Shown here one piece after another: positions 25,883 through 34,126 of a DNA stretch of 64,000 nucleotides. Origin of the DNA: Spirochaetales bacterium (lineage in GTDB: Bacteria > Spirochaetota > Leptospiria > Leptospirales > Leptonemataceae). The notes under the pieces are model-generated. The model was not told where the DNA came from. It saw only the letters and a list, made by a program, of their open reading frames with translations, and made no database searches. The stretch's first letter is position 1; every line of letters begins with the position of its first letter. Made by a program: the position numbers and the translations under genes. The stretch covers positions 434,001 to 498,000 of the forward strand of contig JABTUL010000002.1 in NCBI GenBank assembly GCA_015075425.1, in the 5' to 3' direction.

Positions 25883-27571
25883 ATGTTCCGGGCTTTTCAT
25901 CGCTTTTCCTTCCTCCTCATCCTCTTTCTTTCAAATGTCTTTTGTGGCAGTGATGTGCGCCAGCCGCAGTTGATCGAGTTGCCCGGTACGGAGGAACTTT
26001 CCTTTTATGGATCCGTGGACAAAATACCGGAGGCGCTGGGCAGCGGGCCTTTCTCTTTCCGATTCAGGGTTTACTACTGCCCGGAGAATAAACCGGAAGA
26101 AAACGCGGAATCAGCACACGTCGAAAAAAAACAGCCGGCGTTTTCCCCGGATTGCTTTTTTCGCTACTATGAACGCAAAGAGAGCTATCAGTTTGGCAAA
26201 TATTTTGCCGAGCTCCGGGTGGAAGAGGGCTGGACCCATGCTTCCGTGGAGCTTCTGGGTCTTGAAGCCGTTCGTGGTCGCTATTCACCCGGACACAATC
26301 CCTTCTGGTTCACGCCTGCCTCTGTTGAGGCCTGGAAAAAGATACAGCAAGAAAAGCAAAAGCCCGTTCAAAAAAAGAAAAGTGATGATGAGGTAGACCT
26401 GGATCAGGAGCGTATGACTCGCCGTAAAATCGTGGACGATCCTTCCCGTTACAGTCTGGTCCATAATTTTACCTTTGTCTCCCAGGAAAATCCCATAGCT
26501 GATAAGACACAGGCAGAGATCGCCGGGAGGTTTGCTCCTATTTTGATCCTTTCGCGGGATAAAAAATTTCTACCATCCAATCTGGAAAAATTCTACGGAA
26601 AATCAGAGCAAAAAAAGTATGATCGGAAAGTCAAAGATGGAATGCCTGAGAACTTTTTTGATGAACCCGAGTTGCCCTACCTTTCTTTTCCCGAGGAGAT
26701 AGGGGCCGGCCCCACACACCTGTACTACCATTTACGCTACGCCAGCACCACTGTCTCCGGCACCCAGCCAGAAGCTCTGCCTGGATTTCGGGATAATAGT
26801 AATTACTTCTATACAAAAGGCGATGGTTCGATGGTGCTCAGTTTCTGGATCTGGTTTGATGGCAACGAAGGACCATCGCGCTGGAAGCTGGGCAACTACC
26901 ATCAGGGAGACCTGGAGTCTTTTGCCATTTTACTGGATGAGAAGGGCCGGCCTTTGCGCCTTTTGACCACAGGTCATGACCACATTACACTGGATACAGC
27001 CTGGGCCAACATCGACTCAGTCATGGATCATCCTGTTCTGTACGTGGGTAGCGGTAACGGTTCTGATGGCGGCAATCCTTTATCGGCGTACGGTGACCAT
27101 ACGGTGGAACTCGATGGTGGTGGTCCTTTCCTGACCTGGCTCGCCCGGCCTCTGGATGTTTTTGTGCGGGCGGACGCCGGGCAGCTGATCGTCCCGGCGG
27201 ACCTTTCTCTGGAAAGCCTGCGAAAGGTGCGCATCCGTGGCCTCCAGGCTGAGACTGATCTTAGCTCTCAAGTAACGGGCAGGATCGCTCGCCTTGTGCC
27301 ATGGGAAGAGCCGGGCTGGATCAATAAGCCGGCTGATACAGATCCTGACAAACACCATGAAGTTGCCGCAGAAATCGCAGATTTTCTGGCTTTTCCGGGC
27401 CGGCTGGGCAAACATCCGCGCACCTCGTATAACGTTTTCAGACTGCGAAAAGAGGGTGAATCGCCACGCAACGCTCCCTATAAAACAAACGTAGAGCAGC
27501 ATTATACTTTTGAACGGCCGCGGGAGGAGCGCTTCCACAGCGGGCTCAAAGGAAATTACGGGCCGCGGTAA
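25883..27571 (+). CDS. Vps62-like lipoprotein
   Basis: The 562-residue protein has a signal peptide ending SNVFC (Cys21). Residues about 205-480 resemble the Vps62 family: GRFAPILILSRDKKFLPS, then a hydrophobic FWIWFDGNEG and HQGDLESFAILLDEKGR with GHDHI. Vps62 is best known from fungi, where its role in vacuolar sorting is poorly defined, so no enzymatic function can be given. It is followed five bases later by the cyclase gene and is probably cotranscribed with it. Confidence 0.72.
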   Translation: MFRAFHRFSFLLILFLSNVFCGSDVRQPQLIELPGTEELSFYGSVDKIPEALGSGPFSFRFRVYYCPENKPEENAESAHVEKKQPAFSPDCFFRYYERKESYQFGKYFAELRVEEGWTHASVELLGLEAVRGRYSPGHNPFWFTPASVEAWKKIQQEKQKPVQKKKSDDEVDLDQERMTRRKIVDDPSRYSLVHNFTFVSQENPIADKTQAEIAGRFAPILILSRDKKFLPSNLEKFYGKSEQKKYDRKVKDGMPENFFDEPELPYLSFPEEIGAGPTHLYYHLRYASTTVSGTQPEALPGFRDNSNYFYTKGDGSMVLSFWIWFDGNEGPSRWKLGNYHQGDLESFAILLDEKGRPLRLLTTGHDHITLDTAWANIDSVMDHPVLYVGSGNGSDGGNPLSAYGDHTVELDGGGPFLTWLARPLDVFVRADAGQLIVPADLSLESLRKVRIRGLQAETDLSSQVTGRIARLVPWEEPGWINKPADTDPDKHHEVAAEIADFLAFPGRLGKHPRTSYNVFRLRKEGESPRNAPYKTNVEQHYTFERPREERFHSGLKGNYGPR

Positions 27572-27576
27572 AATCC

Positions 27577-29979
27577 ATGCGCTTCTTCCGGCAGATCTTC
27601 TTTGCTTTTGGTGCCGGCCTTATTTTTCTTCCGGCCTTGAGGTCCGCGCCCCTCAACTTGCCGGAGTCGGGCAGACGATCCGTTGGCCCCTTCATGCAAT
27701 TATTAACAGATACGGCCAATCCCCGGGAAATTGCCCAGGTTCGCGCCCTGACACCCGAACACTGGCTTCCTTCCAAAAAGGAAATTCCAGCTCTGGGTTA
27801 TGGCCACTCCCCGTTATGGGTGCGCTTTGATCTGGAGAATCAGTCAGCGGTAAAACGAATCGCCTATCTGGAACTGGCTGTACCCTGGATGGATCGCATT
27901 GAGCTTTACATGCAGGGGCAGGACCGGGCAATACCAGCGGGTGACCGTTTGCCCTTTGGGCAGCGCAGCATTCGCTACAGGAATGTGGTTTTTCCGGTGG
28001 AGATCGCTCCAGCATCCCGGATGACCATGCATATGCGTCTTGAAAACGAAGGAACCATGATGGTTCCGCTGTTTCTCTGGAGTCCGGCCGATTTTGAAAA
28101 AGCCAGACTCCAGGAAACGGTCCTGATGGGGGGCTTTTTTGGCGCCGGAATCATTATTCTTTTGTTTAATATTTTTGTCTACTTCTCTGTTCGTGACCGG
28201 GTCTACCTTGACTATGTTCTCCATCTGGCTTTGATTTTACTCTGGACCTTTAGCTTTTTTGGTTATATGCATCAACTGGTCATCCCCGACTATCCTGAGC
28301 TGGCCCACAGACTGCCCATTTTTCTCGTCGCCTGCTCTTTTGCCGCCGCTCTGTCACTCGCCCGTTCGTTTCTGGGCTTAGCGCAGTATTTGCCCCGGGT
28401 GGATTTTGCCCTGCGTCTGGTGCAGTATGGCCTTTTGATTTTCTCTGTTCCGGGTTCGCTCTTCTATAAAACGGGCAGTGTGGGTGTTAGTCTGGGAGGC
28501 TTTCTTTTGCCTCTGGTTTTGTTGCCCATTTCTGTTCATTTATTACGGCAGGGATCCCGACCGGCACGTTTCTTTTTAGCGGCCTGGATGGCCATTTTTG
28601 CCGCTTCCCTTATCGCTCCGTTGCGTAACGCCGGAATTCTCCCGTCCACCTGGGATGCCGGAGCGGTTGCCATTGGAACTTTTTTCCAAATGTTTTTACT
28701 TTCTCTGGGCCTCGGTTCACGCATCAATCTCCTGCGCCTTTCCATGGCGGAGAGCCGCGATGAAGTTGTTCAGCTCAATCAAGCCATTTCCCGGTTTGTT
28801 CCAGAATTTACGCACTACCTGACATCGGATCTTAAACAGTTACGACTGGGGCAGAAACTGGATCTCACGGCCACGGTCCTCTTCAGCGATATTCGTGGGT
28901 TCACCAATCTTTCCACAACCATGACTTCCGGTGAGATTGTCGGCTTTTTGAATTCTTACTATGGAAGGCTGGCCCCGGTGGTGGAACAATTTGGCGGATT
29001 TGTGGATAAGTACATTGGTGACTCCGTGCTCGCCATATTTCCAGAGAATCCCGATAGTGCTCTGCGCGCGGCGATTGCCGCCAGCTATGAACTTCAGGCC
29101 TACAACGAAGCACGCAAGCGCCGTGGTCGATTGCCCGTGCGCACCTGTTTTGGAATCCATACGGGACCTCTGACGATCGGTAATGTGGGAACGGAGAACA
29201 GGATGCAGACCACGGTTATTGGGGATACCGTTAATATTGCCGCCCGTACAGAAGAGCTGACAAAAAGATTCTTTGCAACGATTCTTTTAACTAAAAATTC
29301 TATACAATACCTGCACAGTCGGGATGCCTATTCCCTGCGTGAAATTGCTATATTGAAACCGCGCGGGAAGGATGAAAACATTGGTGTGTACGAGTGTTAC
29401 GATACGGATCCACTGCTCATCAGTGAACAGAAGAGCGCAACGGAAGGCGACCTGGTGCTGGGTCTGGCTTACTTCTATGAAGGCCGCCTGAATGAAGCAT
29501 TGCAGTGTTTTACGCGTGGTTGTCAACAGGCACCTGGAGATCCCGTCCTCGTCTACTATCTTCAGGAATGCCAGGAGCGACTGCTCACGGAAAAGCCGTC
29601 CTTTGAAGTGCGGATCTTGATGATTGATGACAATCCGGCAGTTCTGGATCTTCTTGCCGTTCGACTCACGCGGCCAGGCTGGCAGGTGGACCGGGCTGAG
29701 TCCGCCGTTCAGGCCCTACGACTGGCCGGCTCAAACCATTACGACCTGGTGATCATGGATATCCATCTGGAGGATGCGTCCGGCTATGATCTGATTGAAC
29801 TCCTTCGTGAAATCGAAAATATGCGCGATGCGGAATACATGGTGTTGACGGCAGACACTTCACCTGAGTCGATCGCTACGGCCAGAGCAGCGAATGTCGC
29901 CTTCTTTGCCAAGCCAGCCGGCTTTAAAGAGATTATCCAGGCGATTCGGGAGCGCTATGCACGATCCGTGGTAACCTGA
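27577..29979 (+). CDS. 7TM-DISM adenylate cyclase with C-terminal receiver domain
   Basis: The 800-residue protein has, in order, a signal peptide, an extracellular 7TM-DISM sensor domain (about 40-170), seven membrane helices (about 183-390), a class III cyclase domain (about 430-605), a short helical-repeat-like linker and a response-regulator receiver domain (about 682-800). Metal-binding Asp438 (LFSDIRGF) and Asp482 (YIGDSV) are present; Lys in DKYIGD and Asp in VIGDTVN indicate ATP as substrate. The receiver has its phospho-acceptor Asp728 (VIMDIH) and Lys in FFAKPA. A C-terminal receiver is unusual for this type. Confidence 0.93.
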   Translation: MRFFRQIFFAFGAGLIFLPALRSAPLNLPESGRRSVGPFMQLLTDTANPREIAQVRALTPEHWLPSKKEIPALGYGHSPLWVRFDLENQSAVKRIAYLELAVPWMDRIELYMQGQDRAIPAGDRLPFGQRSIRYRNVVFPVEIAPASRMTMHMRLENEGTMMVPLFLWSPADFEKARLQETVLMGGFFGAGIIILLFNIFVYFSVRDRVYLDYVLHLALILLWTFSFFGYMHQLVIPDYPELAHRLPIFLVACSFAAALSLARSFLGLAQYLPRVDFALRLVQYGLLIFSVPGSLFYKTGSVGVSLGGFLLPLVLLPISVHLLRQGSRPARFFLAAWMAIFAASLIAPLRNAGILPSTWDAGAVAIGTFFQMFLLSLGLGSRINLLRLSMAESRDEVVQLNQAISRFVPEFTHYLTSDLKQLRLGQKLDLTATVLFSDIRGFTNLSTTMTSGEIVGFLNSYYGRLAPVVEQFGGFVDKYIGDSVLAIFPENPDSALRAAIAASYELQAYNEARKRRGRLPVRTCFGIHTGPLTIGNVGTENRMQTTVIGDTVNIAARTEELTKRFFATILLTKNSIQYLHSRDAYSLREIAILKPRGKDENIGVYECYDTDPLLISEQKSATEGDLVLGLAYFYEGRLNEALQCFTRGCQQAPGDPVLVYYLQECQERLLTEKPSFEVRILMIDDNPAVLDLLAVRLTRPGWQVDRAESAVQALRLAGSNHYDLVIMDIHLEDASGYDLIELLREIENMRDAEYMVLTADTSPESIATARAANVAFFAKPAGFKEIIQAIRERYARSVVT

Positions 29980-30006
29980 CAGAGCGGCACGCGGTTTGTG
30001 GGTTTC

Positions 30007-30095
30007 CGGGGCCTGCCCCTTCCGTCCGAGAATGGCGTCCATGCCCGGACTCGTCCGGGCTCGCCCTCCATGGGCTCGCGAAAAGGCCGGCCCCG
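30007..30095. repeat. Structured GC-rich intergenic element
   Basis: Outer arms CGGGGCC (30007-30013) and GGCCCCG (30089-30095) enclose a hairpin GCCCGGA-CTCG-TCCGGGC (30043-30060) and a short palindrome ATGG-CGT-CCAT (30032-30042). The 306-base gap between the cyclase and the next gene contains no ORF of note. The nested pairing suggests an interspersed repeat or a structured RNA. Only one copy is in the window. Confidence 0.45.
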
Positions 30096-30127
30096 AAAAC
30101 AACAGCGTCTCCCCCGGCCGTTTATAT

Positions 30128-30186
30128 AAAAGCACCCGATCTGAAGATCTTTAATTGCCACAAAAAATCACGTGTCGGGTGCTTTT
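30128..30186. terminator. Bidirectional terminator-like inverted repeat
   Basis: AAAAGCACCCGA (30128-30139) and TCGGGTGCTTTT (30175-30186) are perfect 12-bp arms with A- and T-runs at the outer ends. The 35-base loop is long for a simple terminator. It lies 150 bases past the cyclase stop. Confidence 0.6.
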
Positions 30187-30285
30187 TATAAAATCCTACA
30201 AATCACGGGTGCGCGGGTGCGCCCTGCAAAAGCTCGCGCCTGGAATTCCAGTTGATTCTAAGGTGGAACTCACCCGGCTGACCCT

Positions 30286-31875
30286 GTGCAGTGGTTGCGG
30301 CGGCCTTTTCCCCTCGGACTTTTGTTATCCTTGTCCTTTGCACTTTTCTTTTTGATACAATTGAATCCCCGCTACATGTACACGGGAGATAGTCTGAACA
30401 ATCTCATTCAGGCCTATTCCCTGCTCGAGAATCGTTTTACCTCCGAGGAACTTGTGTATCCCGGTAGATCCATTGATCCTGATTTTTCCTACTACCCGCA
30501 TCCCGGAGTCTACCTTGTCAAATTGCCGGATGGTCGATTCATCGGGCAGTATCCCATTGCCCTTTCCTTTCTATCCGCACCGATTTTGTTTCTGGGTGGA
30601 CCGACCCTTCTGCCCGTGATCCACGGAATCCTTTTTGCCCTTCTTGTGGGCTATTTTGCTCAGCGCTGGAAACTCAGTCCTGTTGCGATTCTGTTCCTGG
30701 TATTCGGGAGTTACATTGGATCGCGTTCTATCGAATATTCCTCGTATCTTTATGGCATAGCCTTTCACGCTCTTGGATTCACGTATCTCTTGCGAAGGAG
30801 TAAGCAAAAAATTGCGGCCATCTATGCCGGTCTTTTCATGGGCCTGGCCGTCTGGTTCCGTCTTGAGGCGGCGATTTTCTGTGCGCTTCTCCTGGTTGTT
30901 TGGGCTTCTGTCAATCTTTTACGGGATGGTCAGCTTTACGGAAGACACACAAAGCGCGATCTCACCCGGCTGCTGCTCTGTGGTACGGCTTTCTCTGTTC
31001 TGGTAATCGGATATTTTCTGGTGCATCAAATGCTGCACGGACATTTTCTGGGCGCATACTTCCTGAGCAACACTGCCGGTCTGGTGGAAAAGACTCTGAC
31101 GCTGCGACTGCGCAGTCTCCTGGCGCTGGTTTTTGGAGCGCCGTATAAAGTTGGATTCTTTGCTTTTATGCCGCTCATTCTCCTGGCCTTTGTTTCCCTC
31201 GCCTGGAAACCGTACCGCAGTCGCCTGGGCCAGACCGCCCTGATCCTTACCGTCACTACCCTTGTATTTCTACCGCTCATGGCTTTTCTGACTGCAGATG
31301 ATCAAACCGTTGTTTTTGGACCTCGTTTCTTGATTCTCGGGCTGCTGCCCGGTGTCATCATCTTTGACCGGATGCGCAGAGTCTGGGTTCGTCGCAAGGG
31401 ACCGTTCCGCTGGCTCATGATGATTCTTTTTATATTTTCTGTAGTGTTAAATATTGGCTGGGTGCTGGTCCTGCGCAATGCAACCCGACAACTGAGAGTG
31501 TTTCAACAGGCAATGGAGAAAGTACAGGCCGAAGTGCATGTCTTTCAAAATCCCTTTCTTGCTTCGCATATGGGTACGGCCTATTTCCACAAACTAACGT
31601 TTGTTGCTCTTTACCCGCGCGATGTCGATGATTTGCTGGGTCGTTTATCCCAAAAGCCGGAACAAAGGCTCGCTTTCTATGATCTGACGGTAGAGCAAAA
31701 GAACTCTCAGGCCGGGTTAGATGCGCCCAACTGGTACTACTTTGACCGTTCCGCCTACGAGGAGATTCTTTCCCAAAAACTTGTCCTGGAAGACGAGCAA
31801 ATGCTTCTACCGGAGGTGCGGGTCCGCTTTTATCGCTTTAAGGATTCAGCTCGCGCCCCTAAGGGACATCAGTAA
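30286..31875 (+). CDS. Polytopic membrane protein, GT-C glycosyltransferase-like
   Basis: The 529-residue protein starts at GTG 30286. It has about eleven membrane segments and a first large loop after helix 1 (NPRYMYTGDSLNNLIQAYSL) that carries an acidic residue where GT-C enzymes place their catalytic Asp. A C-terminal soluble tail of about 100 residues follows. The overall layout suggests a lipid-linked sugar transferase, but no specific family is recognised. It converges with a similar polytopic protein, overlapping it by seven bases. Confidence 0.7.
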   Translation: MQWLRRPFPLGLLLSLSFALFFLIQLNPRYMYTGDSLNNLIQAYSLLENRFTSEELVYPGRSIDPDFSYYPHPGVYLVKLPDGRFIGQYPIALSFLSAPILFLGGPTLLPVIHGILFALLVGYFAQRWKLSPVAILFLVFGSYIGSRSIEYSSYLYGIAFHALGFTYLLRRSKQKIAAIYAGLFMGLAVWFRLEAAIFCALLLVVWASVNLLRDGQLYGRHTKRDLTRLLLCGTAFSVLVIGYFLVHQMLHGHFLGAYFLSNTAGLVEKTLTLRLRSLLALVFGAPYKVGFFAFMPLILLAFVSLAWKPYRSRLGQTALILTVTTLVFLPLMAFLTADDQTVVFGPRFLILGLLPGVIIFDRMRRVWVRRKGPFRWLMMILFIFSVVLNIGWVLVLRNATRQLRVFQQAMEKVQAEVHVFQNPFLASHMGTAYFHKLTFVALYPRDVDDLLGRLSQKPEQRLAFYDLTVEQKNSQAGLDAPNWYYFDRSAYEEILSQKLVLEDEQMLLPEVRVRFYRFKDSARAPKGHQ

Positions 31876-33641
31876 ACTTCCACAGACGACTGAAGCAAGA
31901 GGTGGGTCTCGCGGATTTGTAGAGTGTAATTTCCCCGGCGCCGGGGAGCCCGGGCAGCGTAAAGAAGTACCGGAGCCTGACTGTCGCGAAAGGCCGGAGT
32001 CGACAGGCGCATGCGGGTCTCGAAATTCTCCGGGCCTCGGTACACAAGAGTAATGGTCCGGTCATGAAAAGCGGTTTTTTCATTCAGGCAAAAAGCTCCC
32101 GCCGGGGAGAAGGCGATCATCAATGCCTGGCCGCGGCGCACTCTCTCTCCAATTTGAAAATCTTCTTTCCGCAGTCGGTGGCAGGTAGCTGAAGCGCCCG
32201 GGTCCGGTCCGTCACGAAAAACCATCTGGCAACGCTCTTCGGGCCAGATATCTTCAGCGCAAAGCTGCCGGGCTCTTACTAAATAAATTACAGGATCCAC
32301 GCGAATTCCGCTGTAGCCGTCCGCTATGGTTTGACCGTCCAGCATGGCCCGAACTTGCCGCAAAGCGGGATTGGCAGGACTGGCCAGGGCCTGGCGCAGA
32401 TCGAGGCGCGGACGAGGATCCATGCTTCTGGCAAAATGGATCGTCTGAGCAACAAGTGCGCAGCCAAACACGATGCGTGCGGTGGGCCATTTCTGCAAAG
32501 CATAGAGGGAGGCCGGCAGTAACAGGGAAAGTTCAATAAAAAGCAGGCAGGCAATGCGTGATGTGGCCCGGATTCGATCAAATCCAGGAACCCATTCGTA
32601 CAACAGATTGTAAGGTGCCACGGAAGGGAAAGGATCTAAAAGAAAGGGCATCGGGCCAAGGCAGAGCCAGAAGAGAAGGGCCAGGAAAATAAAGTAACGC
32701 AACGCAGAAAAAACGATTAGCGCCTGTCCTTTGATGATGGCAAAGACGGCCAGAGCAAGACCCAGGGCCCAGACCGGCGGAATGCTTGCTGCTTTTTCGT
32801 GGACCAGGTGCTGCATCGGTTGCCAGAAATGCTCCACGCGCAGAGCGCCGGCCACAGCTTCAATCTTATGACGACTCAGACCGTAGTGCTGTCCCGTGTA
32901 ATGGTAAGGCAAGAGGAGTAAACCCATTGCGCAGATCATACCGGCCAGTATCACAGCGCTGAGCCTGCCTGTCCGATTTTTTAGATTCGCTGCGTCAAGA
33001 ATGGCGCGCAGCCGTCCGAATCGATTGCGATCCAGAAAAAAATACAAAAAAATATAAACAATACTGAATAAAAAGAGGTGCACGGAGACAGACGCAAGCC
33101 AGAGAAAGATTCCTGTAAGAATAAGGAGCGATGAAGCCGGGTGCGACGAAATTCTGCGATAAAAGAGGGGCAGGAGAATCAAAGGGGAAAGAAAACATAG
33201 CTGGAAATGCAGTCTTTGATCCACAAAGAACGGTAAGAAGCCGCCCAGTCCGGCCAGGAAAGCTGGCCAGAAAGCGGGATAGATTTCCCGGGCCCGGATA
33301 TACAGAGCCAGAGGAATGGAAAGCAAAAAGATCATGTGAATAAGATTGTATATGAGAATGGGGTTGGAGGAAAAGGCAAGTCCTGTCGCGGTGAAAGGCA
33401 GGAGGCCTCCCATCATATCAGAAAAGCTATAGGCAAAAGGGATTCCGGAAAAGGAAGGGCCATCCAGATAGCGGGCCGGATGAGCGAAAGAATAGTAGGG
33501 CCAGAGAGCCTGAAAAAAAGTCAAAGCCCCATCGAATTCATCGCCCAGTATGCTTGACTCTATCTGGATCAGCCAATCTTGATAAATAGAAATAAAAACT
33601 ATACTGTAAAGTAGCAGAGCGAAACAGCTTTTCTTATCCAC
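31869..33641 (-). CDS. Polytopic membrane protein, GT-C-like
   Basis: The 590-residue protein starts at GTG 33641, which overlaps the peroxiredoxin stop codon. It has about twelve membrane segments, an acidic first loop (SSILGDEFDGALTFFQALW) and a C-terminal soluble domain of about 180 residues. This fits large membrane glycosyltransferases of the GT-C fold or related DUF families; no signature is decisive. It is probably cotranscribed with the peroxiredoxin. Confidence 0.7.
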   Translation of the reverse strand: MDKKSCFALLLYSIVFISIYQDWLIQIESSILGDEFDGALTFFQALWPYYSFAHPARYLDGPSFSGIPFAYSFSDMMGGLLPFTATGLAFSSNPILIYNLIHMIFLLSIPLALYIRAREIYPAFWPAFLAGLGGFLPFFVDQRLHFQLCFLSPLILLPLFYRRISSHPASSLLILTGIFLWLASVSVHLFLFSIVYIFLYFFLDRNRFGRLRAILDAANLKNRTGRLSAVILAGMICAMGLLLLPYHYTGQHYGLSRHKIEAVAGALRVEHFWQPMQHLVHEKAASIPPVWALGLALAVFAIIKGQALIVFSALRYFIFLALLFWLCLGPMPFLLDPFPSVAPYNLLYEWVPGFDRIRATSRIACLLFIELSLLLPASLYALQKWPTARIVFGCALVAQTIHFARSMDPRPRLDLRQALASPANPALRQVRAMLDGQTIADGYSGIRVDPVIYLVRARQLCAEDIWPEERCQMVFRDGPDPGASATCHRLRKEDFQIGERVRRGQALMIAFSPAGAFCLNEKTAFHDRTITLVYRGPENFETRMRLSTPAFRDSQAPVLLYAARAPRRRGNYTLQIRETHLLLQSSVEVY

Positions 33642-34074
33642 CCAGTAGCTTCAGAGCGCCCTGGACATGAGCCCCCACATTGAGATCGGAGCCAATGACT
33701 CCCAGGATGCGCGCCTCTGCATCAAGAACATAGGTCAGGCGGCGCGAAGGGAGAAAGGGGATGGAGCGAATTACCTGGTAGGCTTTGGCGATGCGAAGAT
33801 CGGGATCGCTGATCAGTTCGTAGGTCAGGGAATGGGTGGCGGCAAAACGCTGGTGGCTTTCCTCATCGTCCCGAGAAATGCCAAAGAGCAGAGCCCCCTT
33901 CTGCTGAAATTCTGCGCCGTGATCGCGGAACGCGCAGGCCTCGCGTGTACATACTGCCGTAAAATCGCCGGGGTAAAAAAAGAGCACCACCGGTCTGGAT
34001 AGTTTATGCAGGCTCGTGGCCTGTCCATCATGGGTCAGCGGAAAATCCGGTGCAATGTCTCCTTTCTTCAGCAT
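33634..34074 (-). CDS. Peroxiredoxin (Bcp/AhpC-TSA family)
   Basis: The 146-residue thioredoxin-fold protein reduces peroxides. The peroxidatic Cys is in YPGDFTAVCTREACAFRD (about residues 34-51), with a second Cys five residues later as in Bcp-type enzymes. The N-terminus KKGDIAPDFPLTHDGQ is typical. Length is normal. Its stop overlaps the start of the downstream membrane protein gene by eight bases. It is divergent from the carbamoyltransferase over 52 bases. Confidence 0.92.
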   Translation of the reverse strand: MLKKGDIAPDFPLTHDGQATSLHKLSRPVVLFFYPGDFTAVCTREACAFRDHGAEFQQKGALLFGISRDDEESHQRFAATHSLTYELISDPDLRIAKAYQVIRSIPFLPSRRLTYVLDAEARILGVIGSDLNVGAHVQGALKLLGG

Positions 34075-34126
34075 GCGGGAAGGATTCGATCTTGACCGGC
34101 TTTTTTCAACCTAAATCCTGCCGCTT

